Shown here in pieces: positions 1 to 5,904 of a stretch of 11,555 nucleotides of DNA (position 1 is the first letter of the stretch; every line of letters starts with the position of its first letter). Source of the DNA: Acidimicrobiaceae bacterium (GTDB lineage: Bacteria > Actinomycetota > Acidimicrobiia > Acidimicrobiales > Bog-793). Both the position numbers and the translations under genes were made by a program. Below the pieces are notes generated by a model. That model saw nothing but the letters and a program-made list of their open reading frames with translations. It was not told the DNA's origin and made no database searches. Location of the stretch: NCBI GenBank assembly GCA_027306715.1, contig DAHUZG010000219.1, positions 1 to 11,555 of the forward strand. Direction: 5' to 3'.

Positions 1-1005
1 GAGCGACGCCACCCGCGGCAGGATCGAGCGCGGGTTGGTCCACTCGATCGCCTCGATCTCGGACTCGTCGAACAAGCCGCACGAGCGCAGGCCCTCGACG
101 TGGTCGGCGCCGGTGCGCCACGGGAAGTCGGTGCCGAGCACGACGTGGGAGAGCGGGGCGAGCACCCTGAGCGCCGAGAGCGCGGCGGCGTTGGAGCTCT
201 GCGCGGTGTCGTAATAGAAGCGTGAGGCCACCGGCACGAAGCCGTCCGGCAGCGCATCGGCGAACTGCGGGGTCCGCGCCAGGTTCACGAAGCGCTCCAA
301 GAGGGCCGGCATCGTCCCTCCGGCGTGCGAGAAGATCCAGGTGATCGACGGGTAGCGCAGCGCGAAGCCGCCGAACACGAGCTGCATCACCGCTCGGGCG
401 GTGTCGGTGCCGTACTCGATGACGGCGTCGCTCACCGAGAGCTCAGAGATGAGGTTGACGCAGCACTCCGGCGCCTTGGGGTGGGTGTAGACGAGCGCCC
501 GCCGCCGGTCGAGCTCGGCGTACAGCGGCTCGAGCGAGGGGTCGGCCAGCCATTTGCCGCCCTGGCTCGTGAACAGCTCGATCCCGTCGGCGCCGAGCTC
601 GTCGAGGGCGTACGCCGCCTCCTCGAGGCAGCCGTCGACGTCGGGCGTCGGAAGGACCGCGAAGAGGCCGAGCCTGCCGGGGTTGTCGCGGGCGAGGCCG
701 GCGATGAACTCGTTGTTCTCCCGGCAGAAGCGGCGGGAGGCGGCCGGGTCGGCGAGGAGCGAGTCGACCGCTGTCGAGGGCGAGAGGATCGCCGTCGTGA
801 TGCCCGCTTGGTCCATGTCGGCGAGCAGGTCCGGCGGGTTCATCTTCTCGGACCACCCGCGGACGACGAGCTCTCCGGCGAGCATCTCGACGTACTGCGG
901 TAGCAGCAGGTGGCGGTGCACGTCGATGCGACCCCGCTGCCGGCCGCCTGGCGCCGTGCCGGCGCCGCTCCCGCCGGGTGCTGCTGCTGAGTGGCTGTGG
1001 GCCAT
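1..1005 (-). CDS. Amidohydrolase-2 family metal enzyme, possibly a salicylate-type decarboxylase (C-terminus cut by window edge)
   Basis: The reading frame runs from an ATG at 1005 to base 1 without a stop: 335 residues, nearly a full family length. It is a TIM-barrel enzyme of the amidohydrolase-related/ACMSD family (PF04909 type). Visible metal ligands are the DVHRH motif (His30, His32), His175 in VYTHP, His227 in FSHAGG, and Asp293 in LGTDFPW. The middle part, with an ELFTSQGGKWL segment followed by an LEPLYAELDRR segment, recalls 6-methylsalicylate-type decarboxylases from memory of that family, so a nonoxidative aromatic decarboxylase is my first guess; a C-C or amide hydrolase is possible. 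The first 28 residues are an Ala/Gly-rich tail before the barrel. The start is supported by AAGGAG (1011-1016), 5 bases upstream. It is the third gene of the leftward operon, 31 bases after the CocE-like gene. Family assignment is firm; substrate is inference. Confidence 0.88.
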   Translation of the reverse strand, partial: MAHSHSAAAPGGSGAGTAPGGRQRGRIDVHRHLLLPQYVEMLAGELVVRGWSEKMNPPDLLADMDQAGITTAILSPSTAVDSLLADPAASRRFCRENNEFIAGLARDNPGRLGLFAVLPTPDVDGCLEEAAYALDELGADGIELFTSQGGKWLADPSLEPLYAELDRRRALVYTHPKAPECCVNLISELSVSDAVIEYGTDTARAVMQLVFGGFALRYPSITWIFSHAGGTMPALLERFVNLARTPQFADALPDGFVPVASRFYYDTAQSSNAAALSALRVLAPLSHVVLGTDFPWRTGADHVEGLRSCGLFDESEIEAIEWTNPRSILPRVASL

Positions 1006-1036
1006 GTCGTCTCCTTCGCTCGTCCGCTGTTGCGGA

Positions 1037-2758
1037 TCAGTGGCCGCGGATCTGGCGCAACGTCGGCAGGGTCCTCGTGGGCACGACCGGTGGCCGGGCC
1101 GGGACGCGCGGCACGAGCAGGTGCGAGTCGTACGCGCCGCCGGTGTGGATGCGGTGGGTGCCGCGGTTGACGGTGTCCCAGGAGAAGGACTCGAACCAGT
1201 CCGGGTCACGCACGTAGTGCCCGCTCACGACGACCCGCAGCTCCTCGCCGGCGCGCCACAGGCGGCTCGTCGGCCAGATTCCGACGTTCACCGGCACGAC
1301 CTCGTTCTCCACCAAGAGGAGCCGGTGCCGGTGCGAGAGGTAGGGCTCGGTCTCGCTCGTGCGCGACGGGTCCTCCTCGCGGTGCGAGACGCGCAGCAGC
1401 CCCCAGGCACCGGGGTGGGGCTGGCCGAGCACGAGCGTCGGGCGCTCCTCGCCGTCGGCGCCGTACTTCTTCACCGCCACGAAAAGGTCCATGTCGTCGG
1501 CGCCGAGCGCCTCGACCCACAGGCGCAGCTTCAGGTAGCCGGTGATCTCGGTGTCCTCGGCGAGATGCAAAGAGAAGCTCGCCGAGCCGGTGGCGGCGTC
1601 GTAGTCGACCGAAGCCGCCTCTGGCGGGGGCGCGTCGACGAGCGACGCCCCGGCGGCGTCGAGGAAGAGGCGATCGAGCACGGCGCGCGCGAGCGGGAAC
1701 TCTCGCTCGGGGCGCGCCGAGGCGTGGTCGTGCTCGCCGGCGTCCATGACGTCGATCCGCACCGGCGGCGTCAGCTCCCAGCCGTTGCGGATCCCCTTCA
1801 GGTAGCGGTCGAAGAAGCGCCGCAGGTCCTCGAGGCACTCCGGCAGGTAGTAGTCGATCCACTCGAACTCGCGGTGCACGCGCAGCCACTTGAGCGGGGT
1901 CGGGATCCGACGGAACGCTTCGATCGAGCCGAGCAGGTGGAAGTGGCTCCAGCCGGCGGTGACGTAGACGGGAACCTCGATCCGCGAGAGATCCGGGATC
2001 TTGTCCTCCCAGTAGGCGTTCATCATCGGGTAGTCGCGCATCATCGCCAGGAGGTCCTCGACCCGACCGGGTCCGAGACGGATGTTGACGAGGTAGTCCA
2101 TGAAGCCGACCTCGGGGATCCCGCCGACGCAGGCCAGCTGGCGGTAGACGTCGGTCAGCCCCTCCCAGGGGGCGAGACAGGCGAGGTGCTCGGGTCGCTC
2201 GGCTCCGGCGAACCACTGGGACATCGCCAGCCACGAGTTGCCCGTCATCCCGACCTTGCCGTTGCACCAGTCGCGTGTTCCCGCCCAGTCGATCAGCTCG
2301 GCGCAGTCACGGCCTTCGGCGGTCCCGAGGAAATAGAGGTCGCCCTCGGAGCCACCAGAGCCGCGGGCGTCCGGATTGACCACCGCGTACCCGTGGCGGC
2401 ACCAGTACTGAGGGTCCGGCCCCTCGAACTTGGTGCCCGGCGAGCACGTTCCCGGTGGAAGGATGCGGGTCATGATCGAGCCGGCCGGCGAGTACCCCTC
2501 GCGCTTTCCGTAGGGGCTCCAGGCGACCAGGGCCGGGACGGGCTCGGACTGCTCGGGCCGGTAGACGTCGAGGTAGATCGTCGTCCCGTCCGAGAGCTGC
2601 ATCGCCACGTCGCGCTCGTAGCAGATGCCGTCCTCGACGCTCACCCCCGGGTCGGGCGCGAGGTAGCGGTCGCCGAGCTCGCTCGCCGGCTTGGCCGGGC
2701 GCCAGCTGACCTCGATCCGCTCGCCGCCGAGGACCCATGTCTCGCGCTCGTTTGCCAT
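1037..2758 (-). CDS. CocE/NonD-family alpha/beta hydrolase (X-Pro dipeptidyl-peptidase S15-like)
   Basis: This 573-residue protein has the usual CocE/NonD length and order: an alpha/beta-hydrolase domain, then a C-terminal jelly-roll (about residues 330-570). The family hydrolyses esters or amides. Visible motifs are WSPYGK (80-85; the Tyr normally helps form the oxyanion hole), ARGSGGSEG (131-139), and the nucleophile elbow GNSW with Ser175. Where relatives read GWxD, giving the catalytic Asp, this protein reads GWSHF with His272, so the triad acid appears absent or moved. A candidate catalytic His is His295 in LRVHREFEW, followed by the family-like segment FFDRYLKG. There is no signal peptide, so it is probably cytoplasmic. 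It starts 6 bases after the stop of the upstream amidohydrolase, with GGAGGG overlapping the end of that gene, so the two are translationally coupled. It probably removes an acyl or ester group from the pathway substrate (inference). Confidence 0.9.
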   Translation of the reverse strand: MANERETWVLGGERIEVSWRPAKPASELGDRYLAPDPGVSVEDGICYERDVAMQLSDGTTIYLDVYRPEQSEPVPALVAWSPYGKREGYSPAGSIMTRILPPGTCSPGTKFEGPDPQYWCRHGYAVVNPDARGSGGSEGDLYFLGTAEGRDCAELIDWAGTRDWCNGKVGMTGNSWLAMSQWFAGAERPEHLACLAPWEGLTDVYRQLACVGGIPEVGFMDYLVNIRLGPGRVEDLLAMMRDYPMMNAYWEDKIPDLSRIEVPVYVTAGWSHFHLLGSIEAFRRIPTPLKWLRVHREFEWIDYYLPECLEDLRRFFDRYLKGIRNGWELTPPVRIDVMDAGEHDHASARPEREFPLARAVLDRLFLDAAGASLVDAPPPEAASVDYDAATGSASFSLHLAEDTEITGYLKLRLWVEALGADDMDLFVAVKKYGADGEERPTLVLGQPHPGAWGLLRVSHREEDPSRTSETEPYLSHRHRLLLVENEVVPVNVGIWPTSRLWRAGEELRVVVSGHYVRDPDWFESFSWDTVNRGTHRIHTGGAYDSHLLVPRVPARPPVVPTRTLPTLRQIRGH

Positions 2759-2764
2759 CCTCGA

Positions 2765-3673
2765 TCAGCCCTCCCTGCCGTCGTGCCTGCCGATGCCGAG
2801 CAGATCCGCGGCGCGCCCGGCGAGAACCTGCTCGACCTCCTCGCCGTCAAGGCCCGCCTCGGCGGGAAGGCGGACGCGGGCGGCCATCTCCTCGGCGCTG
2901 CAGTACGGATAGTCGCTGCCGAAGAGCAGGCGCCCCGGGCCGAGCACCGAGCATGCGCAGCGCAAGGCTGCCTGTGAGCTCGTCACGGTGTCGTAGTAGA
3001 GGGATCCGAGGCGCGCCTCGAGCTCGGGCATCGTCGGCTCGAGCCGGGAGGCGACGAACGGCAGCGTCCCTCCGAGGTGCGGGACGATGAAGTGGGCGCC
3101 GGGGAAGCGCCGCGGGACGTCGGCCAGCATCAGCGCCAGCGCCACGAGGGTGTCCTGGAACGGTGCGCCGAGCGGCCACTGCAGCTGCGGGTCGATCCGG
3201 ACCTCCTCGCAGCGCCCGACCGGGTGCAAGAACACCGCTGCCGAGCGCTCGTGAAGGGCCTGCAGCAGCGGCTCGAAGCGCTCGGCGGCGAGCGACTCCC
3301 CGAGGATCGTGGAGCCGACGACGACGCCAGCGAACGATGACCAGCAGGCGACGCGCTCGAGCTCGGCGATCGCCTCGTCGAGGTGGGGCAGCGGCAGGGC
3401 GGCGAACAGCGAGAAGCTCTGCTGGTGCTGATCGCACAGCTCGGCGAGCAAGTCATTGGCCATCGCCGCGGCGCCGGCGCCGACGCTCGGCTGCCCGAAG
3501 TAGGGCTGGGCGCCGGCCAGTGAGAGCACCTGCCTCGTCACGCCGGCGCTCTCCATCAGCTCGAGCCGCTGGGCGAGGCTGTGATGCCCGGAGGCGCCGA
3601 AGGTCGTCGGGGCGAGCGAGTACCGCTCGAGGAACGCCGTCGGGTAGTGGTGGGCGTGGACGTCTATCGCCAC
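2765..3673 (-). CDS. ACMSD-type amidohydrolase (decarboxylase or hydrolase), first gene of leftward operon
   Basis: This 302-residue protein belongs to the family of aminocarboxymuconate-semialdehyde decarboxylase, a zinc TIM-barrel enzyme. Metal-site residues are all present: IDVHAH (His6, His8), His150 in FLHPVG, His199 in VPHLGGTLPF, and Asp254 in FGSDYPY. It is clearly a paralog of the product of 5905-6807: both share DVHAHxYP, QVLSL, a HPVG motif, PHLGGTLPFV and SDYPY/TDYPY. The start is GTG at 3673; no better start places the metal-binding HxH so close to the N-terminus, where the family has it. A GAGGGGGG stretch (3685-3692) could serve as ribosome site, but a 14-base palindrome lies between it and the GTG. 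It heads an operon with the CocE-like gene (6-base gap) and is read from the promoter at 3707-3735. Whether it decarboxylates or hydrolyses cannot be told from the sequence. Confidence 0.9.
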   Translation of the reverse strand: MAIDVHAHHYPTAFLERYSLAPTTFGASGHHSLAQRLELMESAGVTRQVLSLAGAQPYFGQPSVGAGAAAMANDLLAELCDQHQQSFSLFAALPLPHLDEAIAELERVACWSSFAGVVVGSTILGESLAAERFEPLLQALHERSAAVFLHPVGRCEEVRIDPQLQWPLGAPFQDTLVALALMLADVPRRFPGAHFIVPHLGGTLPFVASRLEPTMPELEARLGSLYYDTVTSSQAALRCACSVLGPGRLLFGSDYPYCSAEEMAARVRLPAEAGLDGEEVEQVLAGRAADLLGIGRHDGREG

Positions 3674-3687
3674 GGGCTCTCGAGCCC
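3674..3687. promoter_or_regulatory. Palindrome at the start of the leftward operon (possible operator or leader hairpin)
   Basis: GGGCTC-TC-GAGCCC is a perfect inverted repeat directly next to the GTG start of the leftward operon, inside its predicted leader. As RNA it could fold as a 5-bp stem (GGGCU/AGCCC) with a CGAG loop between the G-rich ribosome site and the start codon. As DNA it has the form GGCT-N4-AGCC, shared with the palindrome at 3782-3797. Function is inferred. Confidence 0.45.
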
Positions 3688-3706
3688 CCCTCTCGCTGGC
3701 CGCATG

Positions 3707-3735
3707 ATGGTACGGCTGTTCACGATGCGAGTCAA
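3707..3735 (-). promoter_or_regulatory. Sigma70-type promoter of the leftward operon
   Basis: On the minus strand a -35 box TTGACT (3735-3730) and a -10 box TACCAT (3712-3707) are separated by exactly 17 bases. This matches the actinobacterial housekeeping pattern TTGAC-N17-TAnnnT and is the best promoter in the window. Transcription would begin near 3700, giving a leader of about 27 bases before the GTG at 3673. A GCGATCGC palindrome (3736-3743) abuts the -35 box. Confidence 0.7.
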
Positions 3736-3781
3736 GCGATCGCGTACGAGTCCGGCGGCCCGCAGCCCGACGGCGCTCTCA

Positions 3782-3797
3782 CCGGCTGCGGAGCCGG
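3782..3797. promoter_or_regulatory. Palindrome between the divergent promoters (candidate IclR operator)
   Basis: CCGGCT-GCGG-AGCCGG is a perfect 6-bp inverted repeat with a 4-base spacer. It lies upstream of both the leftward promoter (3707-3735) and the IclR gene. It shares GGCT-N4-AGCC with the palindrome at 3674-3687, centre to centre about 109 bases away. IclR-type regulators commonly bind dyad sites in the divergent region beside their own gene, so this is a reasonable operator candidate. High G+C content makes chance palindromes common, so confidence is moderate. Confidence 0.4.
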
Positions 3798-3832
3798 CCT
3801 GTCGCCTGCCGCCCGCCCTCGCAACGGGGACC

Positions 3833-3838
3833 TAGGAT
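3833..3838 (+). promoter_or_regulatory. Possible -10 box of the IclR gene
   Basis: TAGGAT fits the TAnnnT pattern and is the only such hexamer close upstream of the regulator gene. No convincing -35 box lies 16-18 bases upstream. Transcription would begin near 3845, just before two GGAGG-like stretches (3849-3860) that are too far from the ATG at 3887 for normal spacing. Confidence 0.3.
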
Positions 3839-3886
3839 CAACGAACTGGGAGGCCGGAGGCGACGACGCGACCAAGCTCGACGGCA

Positions 3887-4684
3887 ATGGCGACGACGGC
3901 AATGTCGACGACGGCGCGGCGCAGCGACGGCGTGCAGGTGCTGTCGCGTGCCACGCACATCTTGCGCGCCCTCGCCGGGCGCTCCGAGCCGGTCGGGCTC
4001 GGTGAGCTGTCGCGCCAGGTCGGGTTGCCGCGCTCGACGGTCTACCGCATCGCCCTCACCCTCGCCGCCGAGGGGTTCGTCGAGATGGGCGAGGGCAACC
4101 GCGGCCTGCGGATCGGCCCCGAGCTGGCGAGGCTCGCCGGGCTCGGCGGCAGCACTCTCGTGCAGCTCGCCCATCCCTTCATGGAGCGCCTCTCGCTGGC
4201 GGTGAACGAGACCGTCGACCTGGCGGTGCTCGACGGCAGCTGCGTGCGCTTCGTCGACCAGGTCGCCGGCAGCCAGCGGCTCCGCGCCGTGTCGGTGGTC
4301 GGCGAGGCCTTCCCGCTCCACAGCACCGCCAACGGCAAGGCGTTGCTGGCGGCGTTGGCGCCCGAGGAGGCCCGCCGGCGGCTGTCGACGACGCGGCTCG
4401 CCCGGCTCACCGAGCACACGATCGTGAGCCGCCAGAAGCTCCTCTCCGAGCTCGCCGCCGTGCGCCGCAGCGGCGTCGCCTACGACCGCGAGGAGCACAC
4501 CTTGCAGATCTGCGCCGTCGGGGCCGCGGTGCGCAGCCTGCACGGCGACCTCGGCGCACTCACCGTCGCCGCCCCGGCGCAGCGCTTCTACGGCCGCGAG
4601 GATCTCCTCGCCGGGGCGCTGCTCGAGGCCGCAGACGGGGTCAACGCGGCGCTGCGCGCCCCGGGGATGCTGGCGGGCGGCTAG
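3887..4684 (+). CDS. IclR-family transcriptional regulator
   Basis: This 265-residue protein has the two-part IclR build. An N-terminal winged helix-turn-helix occupies about residues 17-75 (VLSRATHILRAL, then LGELSRQVGLPRSTVYRIALTLAAEGFVE). A C-terminal effector-binding domain covers about residues 90-255, including HSTANGKALLAAL (145-157) and a YDREEHTLQICAVGAAV segment (199-215) that fits the ligand pocket region of the family. Such proteins repress or activate catabolic operons in response to a pathway acid. It is transcribed away from the leftward operon across a 213-base gap and precedes the rightward catabolic genes, so it is the likely local regulator of both. The start is uncertain: ATG 3887 and ATG 3902 are both open and neither has a well-placed ribosome site. 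The upstream frame is closed by a TAG at 3833 and offers no ATG or GTG. Confidence 0.93.
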   Translation: MATTAMSTTARRSDGVQVLSRATHILRALAGRSEPVGLGELSRQVGLPRSTVYRIALTLAAEGFVEMGEGNRGLRIGPELARLAGLGGSTLVQLAHPFMERLSLAVNETVDLAVLDGSCVRFVDQVAGSQRLRAVSVVGEAFPLHSTANGKALLAALAPEEARRRLSTTRLARLTEHTIVSRQKLLSELAAVRRSGVAYDREEHTLQICAVGAAVRSLHGDLGALTVAAPAQRFYGREDLLAGALLEAADGVNAALRAPGMLAGG

Positions 4685-4732
4685 ACCGAGCCCGATCAAC
4701 ACCGAGCCCGACCAACACCGAGCTCGATCACA
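4685..4732 (+). repeat. Three tandem 16-bp direct repeats
   Basis: Immediately after the IclR stop codon there are three head-to-tail copies: ACCGAGCCCGATCAAC (4685-4700), ACCGAGCCCGACCAAC (4701-4716) and ACCGAGCTCGATCACA (4717-4732). They differ at one to three positions. They fill nearly all of the 63-base gap and stop at the ribosome site of the next gene. They may be binding sites, a leader element, or simple slippage repeats. Confidence 0.85.
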
Positions 4733-4739
4733 GAGGAGG
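4732..4739 (+). promoter_or_regulatory. Strong ribosome binding site fixing the GTG start at 4748
   Basis: AGAGGAGG lies 8 bases before GTG 4748 and directly follows the third 16-bp repeat. It sets the start of the next gene, whose N-terminal sequence also aligns with the known start of gamma-resorcylate decarboxylases. No promoter-like pair is visible in the gap, so the gene is probably read through from the regulator. Confidence 0.75.
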
Positions 4740-4747
4740 CGGGAACG

Positions 4748-5710
4748 GTGCAGGGCAAGATCTCGGTCGAGGAGCACTTCGTCACCCCCGACCACGAAGA
4801 GTACGTGTCCTCGGCGTGGCTCAGCGCCGAGACCCACCGGAAGATGCTCGGCCGCCTCGGCGACCTCTCCGACGAGCGGATCGAGCAGATGGACAGGAGC
4901 GGGATCGAGCTGGCGGTGCTCTCGCTCGTCACCGAAGGCGTGCAAGCAGAGCTCGACCCGCAGAAGGCCGTGACCCAGGCGGCGCGGGCGAACGAGGCGC
5001 TGGCGGCGGTGATCGAGCGCCACCCGGGGCGCTTCAGCGGCTTTGCCGCCGTCGCCTTGCAGGACCCGCCGGCAGCCGAGCGCGAGCTCGAGCGGGCGGT
5101 GCGCGAGCTCGGGCTGCGCGGCGTCTGTGTCAACGGGTACACCTCGACGCCCGACGGGGGCCTCTACTACGACGACCCGAGGTTCTTGCCGTTCTTCGAA
5201 CGCGTCGCCGAGCTCGGCGTGCCGTTCTTCCTGCACCCTCGTTACCCGCTGCCGTCCCAGCGCGGCATCTACGAGGGACGGCCGGAGCTGCTCGGCTCGA
5301 CCTGGGGCTTCGGCGTCGAGACCGCCACCCACGTGCTGCGGATGATCACGAGCGGTCTTTTCGACAAGGTGCCCGAGCTGACGATGGTCCTCGGCCATCT
5401 CGGCGAGCTGCTGCCTTTTGCCCTCTACCGCATGCAGGGCCGGCTCAAGGCGACCGCCGGGCTGAACCTCGAGCGGCCGGCGCCCGAGTACCTACGCGAG
5501 AACTTCTATGTCTCGACGAGCGGGAACTTCCACACCGCCTCTTTGCTCGGCGTCCTGCTCGAGCTCGGCGCCGACCGGGTCCTGTTCGCCGTCGACTACC
5601 CCTTCGAGGAGATGGCCGAGGCGGCGGAGTGGTTCGACGCCGTGCCGATCGCCGAGGCGGACCGGGAGAAGATCGGCCGCAGCAACGCCGAGCGCCTCTT
5701 CGGCCTCTGA
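4748..5710 (+). CDS. Gamma-resorcylate-decarboxylase-like amidohydrolase (predicted nonoxidative decarboxylase)
   Basis: This 320-residue protein belongs to the amidohydrolase-related family, in the branch containing gamma-resorcylate (2,6-dihydroxybenzoate) decarboxylase. Its N-terminus MQGKISVEEHF closely resembles that enzyme, with an ExH metal motif (Glu8, His10) instead of the HxH of its neighbours. The other expected ligands are at nearly the same positions: His163 in FFLHPRYPLPS, His217 in GHLGELLPF, and Asp283 in FAVDYPFEEM. Members remove CO2 from hydroxylated aromatic acids without a redox cofactor, and related proteins act on other beta-keto or phenolic acids. The start is GTG, set by AGAGGAGG. 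It lies 63 bases after the regulator with three 16-bp repeats between. The branch assignment is good; the actual acid is unknown, and the SxxW/GxY region around residues 20-35 differs enough from my memory of the model enzyme that I would not name the substrate. Confidence 0.88.
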   Translation: MQGKISVEEHFVTPDHEEYVSSAWLSAETHRKMLGRLGDLSDERIEQMDRSGIELAVLSLVTEGVQAELDPQKAVTQAARANEALAAVIERHPGRFSGFAAVALQDPPAAERELERAVRELGLRGVCVNGYTSTPDGGLYYDDPRFLPFFERVAELGVPFFLHPRYPLPSQRGIYEGRPELLGSTWGFGVETATHVLRMITSGLFDKVPELTMVLGHLGELLPFALYRMQGRLKATAGLNLERPAPEYLRENFYVSTSGNFHTASLLGVLLELGADRVLFAVDYPFEEMAEAAEWFDAVPIAEADREKIGRSNAERLFGL

Positions 5711-5774
5711 GCGACCGGCCGTCGCCGGCGCATCGCGCGCCGTGAGCCCGCGATCGTCCCGCATCGTGGAGGAC

Positions 5775-5804
5775 TTGAGCCGCGATGCGCGCCGGTCGTA
5801 GCAT
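5775..5804 (+). promoter_or_regulatory. Promoter of the second rightward operon
   Basis: TTGAGC (5775-5780) and TAGCAT (5799-5804) are separated by 18 bases, a good match to the actinobacterial sigma70-type pattern. Transcription would begin near 5811, leaving about 94 untranslated bases before GTG 5905. The position in a 194-base gap after the decarboxylase-like gene suggests a separate transcription unit. Confidence 0.55.
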
Positions 5805-5831
5805 GGCGGGGCCAACCGGGGGAGGTCTCCG

Positions 5832-5871
5832 GCCGGCTCGCCGCACACGGCGCCGGCTCGACGCACGGCGG
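5832..5871 (+). repeat. Imperfect 20-bp direct repeat in the leader
   Basis: GCCGGCTCGCCGCAC at 5832 recurs at 5852 as GCCGGCTCGACGCAC, a period of 20 bases with the last few bases diverged. It lies inside the predicted leader of the second rightward operon. Close to two helical turns apart, the copies could be tandem protein sites; chance in GC-rich sequence is also possible. Confidence 0.4.
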
Positions 5872-5891
5872 CGCGAGAGTGACCCACCAGA

Positions 5892-5900
5892 GGGGGAGGA
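5892..5900 (+). promoter_or_regulatory. Ribosome binding site deciding the GTG start at 5905
   Basis: GGGGGAGGA lies 4 bases before GTG 5905. An in-frame ATG at 5785 would add 40 residues of low-complexity Arg/Gly-rich sequence, lies inside the promoter, and has no ribosome site. The GTG puts the metal-binding HxH at residues 6 and 8, exactly as in the paralog at 2765-3673. Confidence 0.8.
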
Positions 5901-5904
5901 CGCC

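Noticed and set aside
1023..1036. TCCGC-TGTT-GCGGA hairpin between the CocE-like gene and the next leftward gene
   Set aside because: The stem is short with no T-run, and both genes lie in one operon 31 bases apart. It is probably chance, though weak attenuation cannot be excluded.
554..2977. Very long plus-strand open frame (over 800 codons) opposite the leftward operon
   Set aside because: It lies antisense to three genes with clear family motifs. Its translation is low-complexity Arg/Ala/Val/Gly-rich sequence with no domain, a usual shadow of high third-position GC.
3779..5398. Minus-strand open frame of 539 codons across the regulator and decarboxylase-like gene
   Set aside because: It is antisense to two well-supported genes, its Glu/His/Arg-rich translation has no recognisable motifs, and it would read across the divergent promoter and the tandem repeats.
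5785..5904. N-terminal extension of the 5905-6807 gene from ATG 5785
   Set aside because: The added 40 residues have no family match, overlap the predicted promoter, and lack a ribosome site, whereas GTG 5905 has an excellent one.
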